Assembly: GCA_903920205.1 (NCBI GenBank)
Contig: CAIXLI010000108.1
Span: 1 to 50,506 of the forward strand
Direction: 5' to 3'
DNA length: 50,506 bases
Origin: an uncultured Pseudomonadota bacterium
GTDB taxonomy: Bacteria; Pseudomonadota; Alphaproteobacteria; UBA9219
Both the position numbers and the translations under genes were made by a program. Within the stretch, counting starts at the first letter, position 1, and the number at the start of each line of letters is the position of its first letter. Of the stretch, positions 37,047 to 48,273 are shown one piece after another. The notes beneath the pieces are model-generated. The model saw only the letters and a program-made list of their open reading frames with translations. It ran no database searches and was not told the DNA's origin.

Positions 37047-38327
37047 TCACGCAACCCTCGCCTGCTTACGATACTTCTCGATCCGCTCGATCATCTGTGG
37101 CTTAAAGTGCCTAATCAATCCCTGCACAGGCCAAACCGCGCCGTCGCCGAAAGCGCAGATCGTATGTCCTTCGATTTCCTTGGTAATGTCCATCATTTGG
37201 TCGATTTCCTCGACCGTGGCGTCGCCCTTGACCATCCGCATCATCATGCGCCACAGCCACGCCACGCCCTCGCGGCACGGCGTACACTGACCGCAGCTTT
37301 CGTGTTTATAAAATCCGCTAAGCCGTGCGATGGCGTAGATAATGTCGGTCGATTGATCCATCACGATCACGCCCGCCGTGCCGAGGCCGGATTTCACGTC
37401 GCGCAGCGCATCGAAATCCATAAGCACCGTATCGCAAATATCCTTAGGCAAAACGGGTGTAGAAGAACCGCCGGGAATAACCGCCAGCAAATTATCCCAC
37501 CCGCCGCGCACGCCTCCGGCATGTTTTTCGATCAGCTCTTTCAACGGAATGCTCATCGCCTCTTCAACGTTGCAAGGCTGGTTGACATGGCCTGAAATAC
37601 AAAACAACTTCGTTCCGCTGTTCTTGGGGCGCCCAAAACTTGAAAACCACCCCGCGCCCCGCCGCAGAATTTCCGGCACCGAGGCGATGGTTTCGACATT
37701 GTTGATCGTCGTCGGGCAAGAATAAAGCCCCGCGCCAGCCGGAAAAGGCGGCTTGTTGCGCGGCTGACCCTTTTTGCCTTCGATGCTTTCCATAAGCGCG
37801 GTTTCTTCGCCGCAGACATAAGCGCCCGCGCCGCGATGCAAATACACATCGCAATCCCATCCCGAACCGGCGGCATTCCTTCCGAGAAGCCCATAGGCAT
37901 AAGCTTCATCGATCGCCAGTTGCACGTTCGAAGCTTCGTTGTAAAACTCGCCGCGAATATAAATATAAACTGTATGCGCCTGAATGGCGAAAGCCGCGAT
38001 TAACGCGCCCTCTAACAAACGATGCGGGTCATAGCGCAGAATGTCGCGGTCTTTGCAAGTTCCGGGTTCGGATTCGTCGGCATTGACCAGAAGATAATGC
38101 GGCTTATCCGAGGGCTTCGGCATAAACGACCATTTCATGCCTGTCGGAAACCCTGCCCCGCCGCGTCCGCGCAAGCCGGAATTTTTGGTTTCCTCGATCA
38201 CCCAAGCCTGACCCTTTTTGATAATCTCCGCCGTATTATCCCACACCCCACGCCGCCGCGCCGCCGCAAGGTTCCAGCCCTCGAAGCCGTAGAGATTGGT
38301 GAAGATGCGGTCTTTGTCTTCAAGCAT
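37047..38327 (-). CDS. nuoF: NADH-quinone oxidoreductase subunit F
   Basis: The 426-residue NADH- and FMN-binding subunit has the NADH site [16 protein letters not shown], the FMN site [17 protein letters not shown], and the 4Fe-4S ligands [12 protein letters not shown] with a later Cys in [13 protein letters not shown]. All are intact. It starts four bases after the nuoE stop. Confidence 0.98.
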   Translation of the reverse strand: MLEDKDRIFTNLYGFEGWNLAAARRRGVWDNTAEIIKKGQAWVIEETKNSGLRGRGGAGFPTGMKWSFMPKPSDKPHYLLVNADESEPGTCKDRDILRYDPHRLLEGALIAAFAIQAHTVYIYIRGEFYNEASNVQLAIDEAYAYGLLGRNAAGSGWDCDVYLHRGAGAYVCGEETALMESIEGKKGQPRNKPPFPAGAGLYSCPTTINNVETIASVPEILRRGAGWFSSFGRPKNSGTKLFCISGHVNQPCNVEEAMSIPLKELIEKHAGGVRGGWDNLLAVIPGGSSTPVLPKDICDTVLMDFDALRDVKSGLGTAGVIVMDQSTDIIYAIARLSGFYKHESCGQCTPCREGVAWLWRMMMRMVKGDATVEEIDQMMDITKEIEGHTICAFGDGAVWPVQGLIRHFKPQMIERIEKYRKQARVA

Positions 38328-38331
38328 GGCC

Positions 38332-38925
38332 TTATGCCTTTTCCTTCAAACTTGTCGAGCCGTTTTGGGCGCAGGAACCTTTGCGGCCTGTCTGCGAGCC
38401 GACATCCGGTTTCTTGCCTTCCTTCAGCGCGTCAAGAATGCTGTCCATCAATTCCGGCGTCAAATCTTCATAGTAATCGTCGTTAATCTGAACCATCGGC
38501 GCGTTGACGCAAGCGCCCATGCACTCGACTTCGTGCAACGTGAATTTGCTATCCTCGGTCGTCTGGTTCATCCCGATGCCGAGTTTTCTTTTACACGCAT
38601 GCACAATCTCATCTGACCCGCGCAGCCAGCAAGGAGTCGTCGTACAGACTTGCACAAAATTCTCGCCAACCGGTTTCAGATTAAACATCGTGTAAAAACT
38701 GGCGACTTCGTAAACGCGGATGGGTGGCATTTCCAGCATCGCGGCGACATAGTCCATCGCAGCCTGAGGCAACCAATTCCCGCTTTGCCTCTGCGCAATG
38801 TCCAGCAGCGGGATTACCGCACTAGCCTGCCTTCCGGCAGGATATTTGCCGACAATCTTCTCTGCCCGTGCAAGGTTATCGGGAGAAAAGGAAAAAAGTG
38901 CGGGTTGCGGTTTTGCGTCGTTCAT
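38332..38925 (-). CDS. nuoE: NADH-quinone oxidoreductase subunit E
   Basis: The 197-residue subunit binds the N1a [2Fe-2S] cluster through Cys pairs in [11 protein letters not shown] and [12 protein letters not shown]. The C-terminal tail beyond about residue 165 is longer than in E. coli and basic, as in other alphaproteobacteria. Its ATG overlaps the nuoD stop (ATGA). Confidence 0.97.
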   Translation of the reverse strand: MNDAKPQPALFSFSPDNLARAEKIVGKYPAGRQASAVIPLLDIAQRQSGNWLPQAAMDYVAAMLEMPPIRVYEVASFYTMFNLKPVGENFVQVCTTTPCWLRGSDEIVHACKRKLGIGMNQTTEDSKFTLHEVECMGACVNAPMVQINDDYYEDLTPELMDSILDALKEGKKPDVGSQTGRKGSCAQNGSTSLKEKA

Positions 38926-40133
38926 CGATCCACCTCCCCAAACACGACATCAAGGCTGCCGATAATCGCAACGGCGTCGGCCAGCATATGTCCCTTGCAC
39001 ATGAAATCGCTGCCCTGCAGATGAGCAAAGCCCGTCGAGCGGATGTGACAGCGGTAAGGCTTGTTCGTCCCGTCGGCGACCAAAAACACGCCGAATTCGC
39101 CCTTGGCGGTTTCGACGGCGGTATAGGTTTCGCCAGCCGGAACATGGAAGCCTTCGGTATAAAGCTTGAAATGATGGATCATAGACTCCATCGAAGTCTT
39201 GATGTCGGCGCGGCGCGGCGGCGCTACTTTACGGTCGCCCGTCAGCACTTCGCCCTTGGGCATGTCTTTCAAACATTGGCGAATAATGCGTATCGACTGG
39301 CGCATTTCTTCCAACCGCACGAGATACCGCGCATAACAATCCCCCGTCTTGCCAACAGGGATGTCAAAATCCAAACGGTCATAAACGTCATAAGGCTGCG
39401 CTTTCCGCAGATCCCACGCGACATTCGATGCCCGCAACATCGGCCCCGAAAAGCCCCAAGCAAGAGCCTGATCTTTTGTCACAACGCCGATATCGACAGT
39501 ACGTTGGCGGAAAATGCGGTTTTCGGTCAAAAGCCCTTCGAGATCGGACAGGAATTTGGGAAATCGCTCCGCCCATTTATCAATATCTGCCGCCAGCCCA
39601 TCGGGCAAATCCTGATGCACGCCTCCCGGACGGAAATAAGTGGTATGCATACGCCCGCCGCTAACCCGCTCATAAAACTCCATCAGAATTTCGCGTTCTT
39701 CAAAGCCCCACAAAGACGGCGTTACTGCGCCCAAATCGATGGCGAAAGTCGTGATATTCAAAAGATGATTCATAATGCGGGTGATTTCCGCATACATCAC
39801 GCGGATATACTGCGCACGTAAAGGCGACGTAACGCCAAGCAACTTTTCAATCGCCAGCACAAACGCGTGTTCCTGCCCCATAGGCGCCACATAATCGAGG
39901 CGGTCGAAATACGGTATAGCCTGAAGATAGGTCTTATGTTCGATCAACTTTTCCGTGCCACGATGCAAAAGGCCGATATGCGGATCGGCACGTTCGACGA
40001 TTTCTCCGTCCATCTCCAAAATCATGCGCAAAACGCCATGCGCGGCAGGATGCTGGGGCCCGAAATTGATCGTGAACGGCAAAATCTTTTTCCCGTCGAC
40101 GATGGTTTCCTGTTCAGGGAAGGCGTCAGTCAT
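38922..40133 (-). CDS. nuoD: NADH-quinone oxidoreductase subunit D
   Basis: The 403-residue 49-kDa-type subunit lines the quinone site. It has [15 protein letters not shown] near the start, [15 protein letters not shown], and the C-terminal DVVFGEVDR. The start at 40133 overlaps the nuoC stop by eight bases; the ORF-track start is inside nuoC. NuoC and NuoD are separate, as usual in alphaproteobacteria and unlike the NuoCD fusion of enterobacteria. Confidence 0.98.
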   Translation of the reverse strand: MTDAFPEQETIVDGKKILPFTINFGPQHPAAHGVLRMILEMDGEIVERADPHIGLLHRGTEKLIEHKTYLQAIPYFDRLDYVAPMGQEHAFVLAIEKLLGVTSPLRAQYIRVMYAEITRIMNHLLNITTFAIDLGAVTPSLWGFEEREILMEFYERVSGGRMHTTYFRPGGVHQDLPDGLAADIDKWAERFPKFLSDLEGLLTENRIFRQRTVDIGVVTKDQALAWGFSGPMLRASNVAWDLRKAQPYDVYDRLDFDIPVGKTGDCYARYLVRLEEMRQSIRIIRQCLKDMPKGEVLTGDRKVAPPRRADIKTSMESMIHHFKLYTEGFHVPAGETYTAVETAKGEFGVFLVADGTNKPYRCHIRSTGFAHLQGSDFMCKGHMLADAVAIIGSLDVVFGEVDR

Positions 40134-40743
40134 GGGCAGACCCTTTTCCCTTTTCGTCGCCGGAGAGCTGCACATCCGTCATCCCCTCCCACGGACTGAG
40201 GAAATCGAAAGCGCGATAATCCTGTGCAAGTTTGACGGGTTCATACACCACACGTTTTTGTTCGGGGTCATAGCGAACTTCGACATAACCGCTTAATGGA
40301 AAATCCTTGCGCAAAGGATGGCCTTCAAAGCCATAATCGGTCAGAATGCGGCGCAAGTCTGGATGACCGGAAAAAGCGACACCGAACAAATCCCAAACCT
40401 CGCGCTCAAACCAACCGGCGGAGCTATACACACCGACCGCCGTCGGCACAGGCGTATGCTCGTCTGTCTGAATCTTCACGCGCAGCCGCACATTATGGGG
40501 AAGACTGAGAAGCTGATAGACGATTTCGAACCGTTCAGGACGTTCAGGATAATCGACGCCACAAATATCCATCAATTGGGTCATCGCAATCTTCGGATCG
40601 TCGCGCAGCGTTTGCAACGCCTCTTCAATCCGCGTGCGCGGCACCAGTACCGACAATTCGCCCAATTCGACAAACGATTGAGAGACGGCGGTGCCGAGCG
40701 CGCGAAGGACTTCATTATGAAGATCATCGACCGAGAGCATCAT
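40126..40743 (-). CDS. nuoC: NADH-quinone oxidoreductase subunit C
   Basis: The 205-residue 30-kDa-type subunit shows the signature [52 protein letters not shown] and the C-terminal [12 protein letters not shown]. It starts in an ATGA overlap with the nuoB stop. Confidence 0.97.
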   Translation of the reverse strand: MMLSVDDLHNEVLRALGTAVSQSFVELGELSVLVPRTRIEEALQTLRDDPKIAMTQLMDICGVDYPERPERFEIVYQLLSLPHNVRLRVKIQTDEHTPVPTAVGVYSSAGWFEREVWDLFGVAFSGHPDLRRILTDYGFEGHPLRKDFPLSGYVEVRYDPEQKRVVYEPVKLAQDYRAFDFLSPWEGMTDVQLSGDEKGKGSAHD

Positions 40744-41276
40744 TCAACCCTGCTGATAACTTTGTTCCCGCGCCTGATCTTGCGTTGCAATTGCATAAGG
40801 CCATAAACCAAAGCTTCCGCCGAAGGCGGGCAGCCCGGAATATAAATATCGACAGGCACAATGCGATCACAACCGCGCACGACGGAATAGGAATAATGAT
40901 AATACCCCCCGCCATTGGCGCAGCTTCCCATCGAAATGACCCAACGCGGTTCCGGCATCTGGTCATAAAGCTTGCGCAAGGCAGGGGCCATTTTATTGGT
41001 CAACGTTCCGGCGATAATCATCACATCGGATTGACGCGGCGAAGCCCGCGGCATCATACCAAACCGGTCGAGGTCATAGCGGCTCATATAGGCATGAATC
41101 ATCTCAATCCCGCAGCACGCCAAACCAAACGTCATAGGCCAGATCGACCCCGCCCGCGCCCATGTCAATAAATCGTCAAGCTTAGCAAGCATAAACCCGT
41201 TATCTTGCACTTCTTCGCCCAGTTTGGCGGCAAGCGCGTTGGCTTTGGCCAGCTGCACCGCATTGGCTATTCCCAT
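40740..41276 (-). CDS. nuoB: NADH-quinone oxidoreductase subunit B
   Basis: The 178-residue subunit carries cluster N2. [14 protein letters not shown] has the paired Cys ligands, with the others in [10 protein letters not shown] and [11 protein letters not shown]. The ATG at 41276 has GGGGGC upstream and overlaps the nuoA stop by ten bases; the track's start is seven codons earlier. Confidence 0.98.
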   Translation of the reverse strand: MGIANAVQLAKANALAAKLGEEVQDNGFMLAKLDDLLTWARAGSIWPMTFGLACCGIEMIHAYMSRYDLDRFGMMPRASPRQSDVMIIAGTLTNKMAPALRKLYDQMPEPRWVISMGSCANGGGYYHYSYSVVRGCDRIVPVDIYIPGCPPSAEALVYGLMQLQRKIRRGNKVISRVE

Positions 41277-41635
41277 TCCAACGCCCCCTTCTTCCACTCA
41301 TAAACAAACCCGACGGTCAAAACGCCGAGAAACAGAATCATTGACCAAAACCCAAAAATGCCGATATCCGCCAAAGACACTGCCCACGGAAAAAGAAACG
41401 CGATTTCCAGATCGAAAATGATGAATAAAATAGAGACAAGGTAAAAACGTACATCGAATTTCGCCCGCGCATCGCCAAAGGCAGGAAAACCGCATTCATA
41501 AGCGGATTCCTTCTCGGGATCTGGGTTTTGATTGGCAAGTAGGAATGAAAGCCCGACCGCCGTCGCCGCGATCACGAACGCCAAGCCAAGAAAGATCAAA
41601 ATGGGCAGATAGTCGAGCGCGAGGTCGCTGAGCAT
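41267..41635 (-). CDS. nuoA: NADH-quinone oxidoreductase subunit A
   Basis: The 122-residue, three-TM subunit has the conserved loop [36 protein letters not shown], whose Cys is redox-labelled in the deactive form of some complexes. It is the first gene of the nuo operon. The 198 bp upstream, shared with divergent trpS, must hold its promoter, but I could not select a convincing hexamer pair. Confidence 0.97.
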   Translation of the reverse strand: MLSDLALDYLPILIFLGLAFVIAATAVGLSFLLANQNPDPEKESAYECGFPAFGDARAKFDVRFYLVSILFIIFDLEIAFLFPWAVSLADIGIFGFWSMILFLGVLTVGFVYEWKKGALEWE

Positions 41636-41785
41636 GAGGGGAGAATCCGAGTCGTTAAGAGTCAGAGATATTAAGCACCATCCGATGGTTAAGACCGAAA
41701 ATCAAGGCGAAAATAGGCGTTGTGATTGTCCAGTGCAGACATTGATGTGGCGATTTCAGCATTATTTTCTCGCCATAAGAAGAAT

Positions 41786-41801
41786 GGGCATTAATATGCC
41801 C
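41786..41801 (+). promoter_or_regulatory. Inverted repeat in the trpS leader
   Basis: GGGCAT and ATGCCC are perfect complements around TAAT, about 30 bp before the trpS start. It could be a small leader hairpin or a dimer-binding site; no T-run follows, and no leader peptide rich in Trp was seen. Confidence 0.4.
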
Positions 41802-41833
41802 CCTCAAGTTTTAAAAATCGGAGATTTCCCCTA

Positions 41834-42928
41834 ATGACCGAACAAGAAGCCCCAGAGAATCTGTCCTATGACACCTTTGCCGCCTCGGTACAGCGCAGCC
41901 TCGCGTTGGAAGAAGATATTCAAAAAAATCCGCGCCGCCATCGTGTTTTAACGGGAGACAGGCCAACGGGGGATTTGCATATCGGGCATTTATTCGGCTC
42001 TCTTTTGAACCGCGTGCGCCTTGCCAAGCTGGGCGTAGACAGCTTTATCGTCATCGCGGATTATCAGGTTCTGACTGACCGCGACGTGTTCGATCAAATC
42101 GCCGAATGCACCGTTAATCTGGCGATTGACTATATAGCCTCCGGCCTCGACCCCGACAGCGGCAACGTCTTTATTTTTCCGCATAGCGCCGTGCCAGAAC
42201 TGAACCAGCTTTTGCTACCGTTTTTGAATCTCGTCAGCCTCGCCGAGTTGGAACGCAACCCGACTGTCAAAGAGGAAATCGAAGCCGCGAAAACGGCGCG
42301 GATGAATGCGGGCATGTTCACCTATCCCGTCCACCAAGCCGCCGATATTCTGTTTTGCAAAAGCACCGCCATCCCCGTCGGCAAAGACCAATTGCCGCAT
42401 ATCGAATTGACGCGCACGATAGCCCGCCGCTTCAACACAAGATATGCGCCCAACAACCCCGTGTTTCCCGAACCGCAGGGCTTGCTCAGCAACGCGCCGA
42501 CGATTCTCGGTCTCGACGGCGGCAAGAAGATGAGCAAAAGCCGCAACAATTCCATCCCCCTGAAAGCCACGGAAGACGAAACCGCCAAGATTATCAAAAC
42601 AGCGACGACGGATTCGGAACGGCTCATAACCTATGAACCGCAGCGCAGGCCTCAGGTCGCCAATCTCCTTGACCTCGCCTCGTTCACAAGCGGCGCGACC
42701 CCCGAAAAAATAGCCGAAACCATCGGCAATGGCGGCTCAGGCAAGCTTAAGGAATATCTGACCGAACATCTGAACGCTTTCCTGCGCCCCTTACGCGCCA
42801 AACGCGCCGATTTGGAGAAAGACCTTCCGTACGTCCGCAAGTCGCTCGACAAAGGCATCGAAAAAGCTCGCGCCGTCGGCGAACAAACACTCAAGGAAGT
42901 CCGCGAAGCGATGAACATGTATCGTTGA
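41834..42928 (+). CDS. trpS: Tryptophanyl-tRNA synthetase
   Basis: The 364-residue class I enzyme charges tRNA-Trp. The HIGH motif is at about residues 49-52 (GDLHIGHLFGSL) and KMSKS at about 232-236 (GGKKMSKSRNNS). It has about 30 more N-terminal residues than E. coli TrpS. The start is the ATG at 41834; TCGGAGAT is placed 8-13 bases upstream as ribosome site. It is divergent from nuoA and convergent with a hypothetical gene 22 bp away. Confidence 0.97.
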   Translation: MTEQEAPENLSYDTFAASVQRSLALEEDIQKNPRRHRVLTGDRPTGDLHIGHLFGSLLNRVRLAKLGVDSFIVIADYQVLTDRDVFDQIAECTVNLAIDYIASGLDPDSGNVFIFPHSAVPELNQLLLPFLNLVSLAELERNPTVKEEIEAAKTARMNAGMFTYPVHQAADILFCKSTAIPVGKDQLPHIELTRTIARRFNTRYAPNNPVFPEPQGLLSNAPTILGLDGGKKMSKSRNNSIPLKATEDETAKIIKTATTDSERLITYEPQRRPQVANLLDLASFTSGATPEKIAETIGNGGSGKLKEYLTEHLNAFLRPLRAKRADLEKDLPYVRKSLDKGIEKARAVGEQTLKEVREAMNMYR

Positions 42929-42950
42929 TGCGCGGCACAAGTGGAAAACG

Positions 42951-43484
42951 TCAGGCAATATCCAGCAACAAACAGTCGCCCACGCCCTCCTGCTCAACGC
43001 GAACCGGATGGGCGGGATGGTTTGTTTGTTCTCCGTGATGCACCGGAAATGGCGCAAAGTTCCGTCCCATCAACGCGTACATGTCATTAACTGCCGACTG
43101 AAACGACTTTACATCATCGGTTGTGTTGATCTCATGAGCAAGCGCGTCTAAACGACAGACATGCTCCGTGTTTTTTAGCATCCATCTGACTAAACGTCTC
43201 CGCGCCACGATGCACCGAAGCCTTTGCATGTTATGAGGACTGTGATCCAGAAACCGTCCTTCAAGGGTACGGACGAAGCATTCACGCTGCGCCTCCTTCA
43301 TCGCCTGATGAAACGTTGCATGCGGAACTCTGGCATAAAAAAACCTTACGTCTTCGCCCTCTTCTTGTCGAAAGCCCCTATCACCAAGGGAGACATCGAC
43401 AGAACCTTGCATTCCAAAAAGTTCATTGACGTAATCACCGCCAACGAAGGGCCCTTCTTGCGTGCTGTATTTTGCGTCCGTCAT
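42951..43484 (-). CDS. Hypothetical protein (177 aa)
   Basis: The family is not recognised. From the ATG at 43484 (GGGGGTG upstream) the product is soluble. It has a basic middle, QRLRCIVARRRLVRWMLKN, several cysteines, and His-rich stretches (NHPAHP, HHGEQ). There is no signal peptide or TM segment. It is 66 bp downstream of a chemoreceptor gene in the same direction and may be co-transcribed with it, but the sequence suggests no chemotaxis function. An upstream TTG (43499) is an alternative start. Confidence 0.65.
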   Translation of the reverse strand: MTDAKYSTQEGPFVGGDYVNELFGMQGSVDVSLGDRGFRQEEGEDVRFFYARVPHATFHQAMKEAQRECFVRTLEGRFLDHSPHNMQRLRCIVARRRLVRWMLKNTEHVCRLDALAHEINTTDDVKSFQSAVNDMYALMGRNFAPFPVHHGEQTNHPAHPVRVEQEGVGDCLLLDIA

Positions 43485-43550
43485 CCCGCACCCCCACAAG
43501 AAAAAGGTCAGCCAAGGCCGACGAATTCGCGGGAGTGTATCGAGAGGAGA

Positions 43551-45245
43551 TTATCCCTTTTTGAGCGAAGTCAAAAACTCCGCTAATTTTTGCTTAAGGT
43601 TCGCGGCCTCTGTCGAGAGTTCGCCGGAAGCATCGAGAACAATCGACGCGGATTTTCCCGTCGTTTCAGCCGCTTGCCTGACGCCCACAATATTACTCGA
43701 AACTTCGGACGTACCGGTCGAGGCTTCCTGAACATTCCGCGAAATTTCCTGTGTCGCCGCGTTCTGTTCTTCCACAGCGGAGGCTATCGCCGTGGAAATC
43801 TCATTCACCTTGTCGATTGTCTGACTGATATTTTGAATAGCGGAAACGGCAACTTGAGTTTCCTTTTGGATCGAAACAATTTGCCCTGAAATATCTTCCG
43901 TCGCCTTAGCTGTTTGGTTCGCAAGACCTTTGACCTCTGCCGCCACAACGGCGAATCCTTTTCCGGCCTCTCCCGCACGGGCGGCTTCAATAGTGGCGTT
44001 CAGCGCGAGAAGATTGGTTTGAGAAGCAATCTCGCTGATAAGCCCAATGACATCGCCAACTTTCTGAGCAGCGGCCGCAAGTCTTTCCACAATCGCATTC
44101 GTGCTTTTCGCTTCTTCAACGGCGGTGGTTGCTATGCGGGACGCATCGCCAACGCGGTGACCAATTTCCCCGATGGAACTTGATAACTCCTCTGCGGCAG
44201 CCGCTACAGTTTGAACATTCGCCGAAGCTTGTTCGGACGCGGCAGCAACAGTCGCCGATTGGCGCGTCGTTTCTTCCGCCGTAGAAGCAAGATTGGTGGC
44301 CGCACTTCGCAAAGTTTCAGAAGAAGAAGATACAGCGGCGACGATCCCCCCAACTTCCTTTTCAAATGTGTCGGCAAGCCTGAAGAGCATTGCCTTGCGC
44401 TCCTCCTCCGACTTGCGCTTCAGCCCTTCCTGCTCCGCCTTCAGTTTTTCCATCGCCAGAGCATTGTCACGGAAGACCAAAACCGATTTAGCAATATCGC
44501 CGACTTCGTCTTTGCGTTCCGCATCGGGAACATCAACATTCGAGTTCCCCTCTGCCAATTGCTTCATCACGCCAAGCATGCCGCCCAGCGGCTTCGTGAT
44601 GGAACGTGAAACAAAATACCCGAACGCGGCACCTAAAAGGATCACACTAATCGTAATAGCCAGATTCGCCTGATTACTCGCCGTCTTCGCCGCTTGAGCC
44701 TTGTCATACTCATTCTTGCCAACACGGATTTGCAGATCGACCAACTTGTCAATTGGATCCATCGCCGCATCATATTCCTTGTCGAACTTCCCCTCAGCAG
44801 AAAGCAAAGTGTGCGCCTCGTCCATCTTTCCCCCTTGTAGGGCGGCTAAGACTATTGCCTCGGATGCTTGAAAGGGAACGCGCGCTGCGGCAAATGAGTC
44901 GGCCATAGCTTTTTCCTCTGGCGTAAAAGATGACGCCGTATACTCGGTCCAAACTTTCGTGATGTGTTTTTCTTTTTCAGTAATGTCGGCCACACGGGAC
45001 GACAGTGCCTCGCCCTGCATCCCCAAACCGACAATTTCAAGAAATTCGATTCGGATCGTAGAAAAATCATCATTGATTTGCGCAAGCTGACCCAAACAAA
45101 CCGTACGATCCTCATAAACGGTTTTAAGCCCGGCCCATACCGTACTGATTCCCTGATTCCCAACATAACCGACAGCCATAAGCCCCAAGGACAACAAGAC
45201 ATTAATAAGCCCGATCTTCTTGGAGAACCGTATGTTGGCGAACAT
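43551..45245 (-). CDS. Methyl-accepting chemotaxis protein
   Basis: The 564-residue receptor has TM1 at about residues 11-30, a periplasmic four-helix-bundle sensor (about 31-185), TM2 (about 190-210), and a HAMP domain starting at [11 protein letters not shown]. The signalling domain has the hairpin tip [31 protein letters not shown]. The start at 45245 has AAGGA at good spacing; the track's start is 18 codons earlier. There is no C-terminal NWETF-like tether. The ligand is unknown. No che genes are in the window. Confidence 0.95.
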   Translation of the reverse strand: MFANIRFSKKIGLINVLLSLGLMAVGYVGNQGISTVWAGLKTVYEDRTVCLGQLAQINDDFSTIRIEFLEIVGLGMQGEALSSRVADITEKEKHITKVWTEYTASSFTPEEKAMADSFAAARVPFQASEAIVLAALQGGKMDEAHTLLSAEGKFDKEYDAAMDPIDKLVDLQIRVGKNEYDKAQAAKTASNQANLAITISVILLGAAFGYFVSRSITKPLGGMLGVMKQLAEGNSNVDVPDAERKDEVGDIAKSVLVFRDNALAMEKLKAEQEGLKRKSEEERKAMLFRLADTFEKEVGGIVAAVSSSSETLRSAATNLASTAEETTRQSATVAAASEQASANVQTVAAAAEELSSSIGEIGHRVGDASRIATTAVEEAKSTNAIVERLAAAAQKVGDVIGLISEIASQTNLLALNATIEAARAGEAGKGFAVVAAEVKGLANQTAKATEDISGQIVSIQKETQVAVSAIQNISQTIDKVNEISTAIASAVEEQNAATQEISRNVQEASTGTSEVSSNIVGVRQAAETTGKSASIVLDASGELSTEAANLKQKLAEFLTSLKKG

Positions 45246-45451
45246 GAAGAGTCCTTTTTTGGAATGGGATGTCACAAGGAGGGAGGTTATAATTAGCATA
45301 AGATGAGTGCACCTCCAAATTTATTGTAAGCACACATTGGTATTCGCCGCAGTAGACAAGGCATAGAGATAATTCTTCGTTTGCCTTCCTAATTGTAGAA
45401 ATGAGAACATACGCCGCTAGAATTTTTTACGTCAAATCAGGAGCAGACATA

Positions 45452-46852
45452 ATGCGTTTAAAGCACAGCGTTCTTTTTCTGTCTGTCGCGTGTATTCTTT
45501 TTGCGGGATATCCCTCTTTTGCTGAGGAGGTTGTTTCGCCTGTAGAGCAGACCCCGCCTTCATCAGATTTTTCGACAGAGTCTATGCTAACAGGCGATTG
45601 GAGCGGCGAACGGCAAACGCTGCATGATCGCGGGCTTGATCTCTCGGCAACGGGGATCACCGAAGTTTTCGGCAACACCTCTGGCGGAACGCGGCGCGGC
45701 GTAATCGAGGAAGGCCGTTTGGAAATGGACGCTTCGGTCAATTTTGAAAAAGCCTTCAGCTGGCAAGGCCTCACCGCCTTCGTCAGCGCCTACGCGATTC
45801 AAGGACGAGGCTTATCAGGCAACAAGCTTAGCAACATCATGACCGTCAGCAATATCGAAGCGACAAGAACGTTGCGCCTTTTCGATTTGTGGGCGCAAAA
45901 GAATTTTAACGACGACAAAGTTTCCATCCGCGTCGGGCAACTTGCTGCCGACGATGAATTTACGACAAGCCAATATGCCGCAACCTTCATCAGCTCCGTC
46001 TTCGGTTGGCCCAGTTCTCTCGCCACCAATCTTCCCAGCGGGGGCCCCGCCTATCCTTTGGCTACGCCAGGGGCGCGTCTGCGCTTGGGCAATGCCGCTC
46101 CATGGACATTGCTGACAGCAGTGTTTGACGGCGACCCTGGCGGCAAAGGCAATGAAATAGATCCACAACGACGCAACCTTAACGGAACCGCATTTAATCT
46201 TGATCGTGGCGCGTTTGTGATGAACGAAGTTTCTTATTCGCGCAACGGCGGCAAGGAAGATGCGGGTCTATCAGGAACTTACAAACTCGGCCTTTGGTAT
46301 CACACCGAGAATTTTGCCGATTTACGTTACGACAAAGAGGGACGTTCCTTGTCCAACCCAATGAGTTCAGGCATGGCACGAATTCATCACGGCAATTACG
46401 GTCTATACGGTGTCGTCGACCAAGCCTTGTGGAACAATCTAGACGCACCGGATCAAAGCCTAGGCGCTTTCGCCCGCGTCTTTTGGAATCCTGCAGATCG
46501 CAATGCGGCTTCCTATCAAATCGACGGCGGCGTGAACGTAAAAGGTCTGATCGACGGGCGTCCTGACGATGTGCTTGGTCTTGGCGGCAGCTTTATAGGC
46601 CTAAGCGGTTTCGCCAGCGGTGCTGATCGTGACGCGAATTCCTATTCTGGCACAACCGCGCCCGTGCGTGATTACGAAAGCGAGATCGAAGTCACCTATC
46701 AGGCGCCCCTTACCCCGTGGCTCAGCGTTCAACCCGATTTTCAATATGTCATGCACCCGGGCGGCACTATAGCTAACCCCAACATCGCCACAGGTTCAAC
46801 GCCGATCAAAGACGCGGCCATTCTTGGGCTTCGCATGACGGCAAAATTCTAA
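45452..46852 (+). CDS. OprB-type carbohydrate-selective porin
   Basis: The 466-residue outer-membrane beta-barrel protein has a Sec signal (residues 1-24, YPSFA cleavage). The mature N-terminal GDWSGERQTLHDRGLDLS opening is characteristic of the OprB family, followed by GLTAFVSAYAIQGRG and alternating aromatic strands to a C-terminal Phe (RMTAKF). It may pass sugars or other small hydrophilic solutes. The ATG at 45452 is chosen because AGGAG lies eight bases upstream. It is divergent from the chemoreceptor gene. Confidence 0.88.
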   Translation: MRLKHSVLFLSVACILFAGYPSFAEEVVSPVEQTPPSSDFSTESMLTGDWSGERQTLHDRGLDLSATGITEVFGNTSGGTRRGVIEEGRLEMDASVNFEKAFSWQGLTAFVSAYAIQGRGLSGNKLSNIMTVSNIEATRTLRLFDLWAQKNFNDDKVSIRVGQLAADDEFTTSQYAATFISSVFGWPSSLATNLPSGGPAYPLATPGARLRLGNAAPWTLLTAVFDGDPGGKGNEIDPQRRNLNGTAFNLDRGAFVMNEVSYSRNGGKEDAGLSGTYKLGLWYHTENFADLRYDKEGRSLSNPMSSGMARIHHGNYGLYGVVDQALWNNLDAPDQSLGAFARVFWNPADRNAASYQIDGGVNVKGLIDGRPDDVLGLGGSFIGLSGFASGADRDANSYSGTTAPVRDYESEIEVTYQAPLTPWLSVQPDFQYVMHPGGTIANPNIATGSTPIKDAAILGLRMTAKF

Positions 46853-46864
46853 AGAGACTATCGT

Positions 46865-48241
46865 TCAGGTAAAGTCGCTGTCCGGCTTGCGCCCCTTTTT
46901 GACGCAGTCCGCAATCAGAAACGCAAGTTCCAAAGCCTGCGTCGCGTTCAAACGCGGGTCGCAATGGGTTTCATAACGCTCGGAAAGCCCCGCATCCGTC
47001 ACAGCGGATGCGCCGCCAATGCATTCTGTCACTTCCTTACCCGTCATTTCCAAATGCACACCGCCCGGATAAACTCCCTCCGCCCGACAGACATCGAAGA
47101 AAGCCCGAATTTCCGTCAGAATATTGCTGAAACTGCGCGTTTTATAGCCGCTATCCGAAACATGCGTATTCCCATGCATCGGGTCACTGCACACCGCCTC
47201 GGAACGTCCGGCCTTTTTCAAGGCGCGAAGCAAAGGCGGCAGGCTTGCCGCAATCTTCTCCTGGCCCATACGCGCAATCAAGGTCAACCGCCCGGGTTCA
47301 TTAAGAGGATTTAGAATATCAATCAAACGCAACAAATCATCCGGCGTCATGTTCGGCCCGCATTTAAGCCCTATCGGATTTTTTACGCCGCGCAAAAACT
47401 CAACATGCGCCCCGTCCGGCTGACGCGTGCGCTCACCTATCCACAGCATATGGGCGGAAACATCATACCAATCGTCTGTCGTGCTATCGATGCGCGTCAA
47501 AGCCTGCTCATAAGGCAGCAACAAGGCCTCGTGCGAAGTGTAAAATTCTGTCTCGCGGATATGCGCGGAAGTTTCTGCCGTAATATTGCACGCCGCCATA
47601 AAACCCAAAGTTTCGTCAATGCGTCCCGCAAGATCGCGATAACGTTCGCCCTGCAAACTGCGTTCAACAAATCCAAGATTCCATTGATGCACACGATGCA
47701 AGTCGGCATAGCCCCCCTGCACAAAAGCGCGCAACAGGTTCAAGGTCGAAGCTGCCTGATTATAGACTTTTACCATCCGCTCAGGATCGACGCGGCGGGA
47801 TTCTTCCGTAAAGTCGAAGCCATTGATAATATCGCCGCGATAGCTTGGAAGGCTCACACCGTCCCGCGTTTCCTTGTCCTCCGACCGAGGCTTGGCGAAT
47901 TGCCCCCCCATACGCCCTACTTTTACAACAGGCAACCCACCGCCGAAAGTCATCACCACAGCCATCTGCAAAATCATGCGAAAGGTGTCGCGGATATTAT
48001 TAGCGGAAAATTCGGCGAAACTCTCGGCGCAATCGCCCCCTTGGAACAAAAAGGCCTCGCCCGCCCCGACGGCCGCCAGACGTTTTTTAAGCTTCCGCGC
48101 CTCTCCTGCAAACACCAAGGGAGGCAATTTCGCCAAACGCGTCTCGACATCGGCAAGCTGCGCCGCGTCAAGATACTGCGGCAACTGCTTCACCGGTTTC
48201 GTGCGCCAACTGTCGGGGGTCCAATTCTGAGCCGTGATCAT
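46865..48241 (-). CDS. 3-deoxy-7-phosphoheptulonate synthase, class II
   Basis: The 458-residue enzyme condenses PEP with erythrose 4-phosphate, the first step of the shikimate pathway. It is the plant-like type II form: it begins [18 protein letters not shown], has the metal/PEP motifs [35 protein letters not shown] and [17 protein letters not shown], and ends in the DPRLN segment. Length is typical. It follows adk by 32 bp and may be read from the secY promoter. Confidence 0.96.
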   Translation of the reverse strand: MITAQNWTPDSWRTKPVKQLPQYLDAAQLADVETRLAKLPPLVFAGEARKLKKRLAAVGAGEAFLFQGGDCAESFAEFSANNIRDTFRMILQMAVVMTFGGGLPVVKVGRMGGQFAKPRSEDKETRDGVSLPSYRGDIINGFDFTEESRRVDPERMVKVYNQAASTLNLLRAFVQGGYADLHRVHQWNLGFVERSLQGERYRDLAGRIDETLGFMAACNITAETSAHIRETEFYTSHEALLLPYEQALTRIDSTTDDWYDVSAHMLWIGERTRQPDGAHVEFLRGVKNPIGLKCGPNMTPDDLLRLIDILNPLNEPGRLTLIARMGQEKIAASLPPLLRALKKAGRSEAVCSDPMHGNTHVSDSGYKTRSFSNILTEIRAFFDVCRAEGVYPGGVHLEMTGKEVTECIGGASAVTDAGLSERYETHCDPRLNATQALELAFLIADCVKKGRKPDSDFT

Positions 48242-48273
48242 CGTCCTGCCCTTGTTGAATCTAGAGGGTATAT

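Larger units (their letters stand above)
17316..41635 (-). other. nuo supra-block: complex I operon with inserted envelope genes, then HAD-birA-purL-SBP6-bolA
   Basis: Twenty-six minus-strand genes lie head to tail with no gap above about 110 bp. The 14 nuo genes are in canonical order A-N. Seven extra genes interrupt them: SBP1 at G/H, a small lipoprotein at I/J, a DUF2059 protein at J/K and SBP2-5 at L/M. Many junctions are ATGA overlaps. Joint transcription of the nuo part is very likely; continuation through purL to bolA is possible but not shown. Confidence 0.7.
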
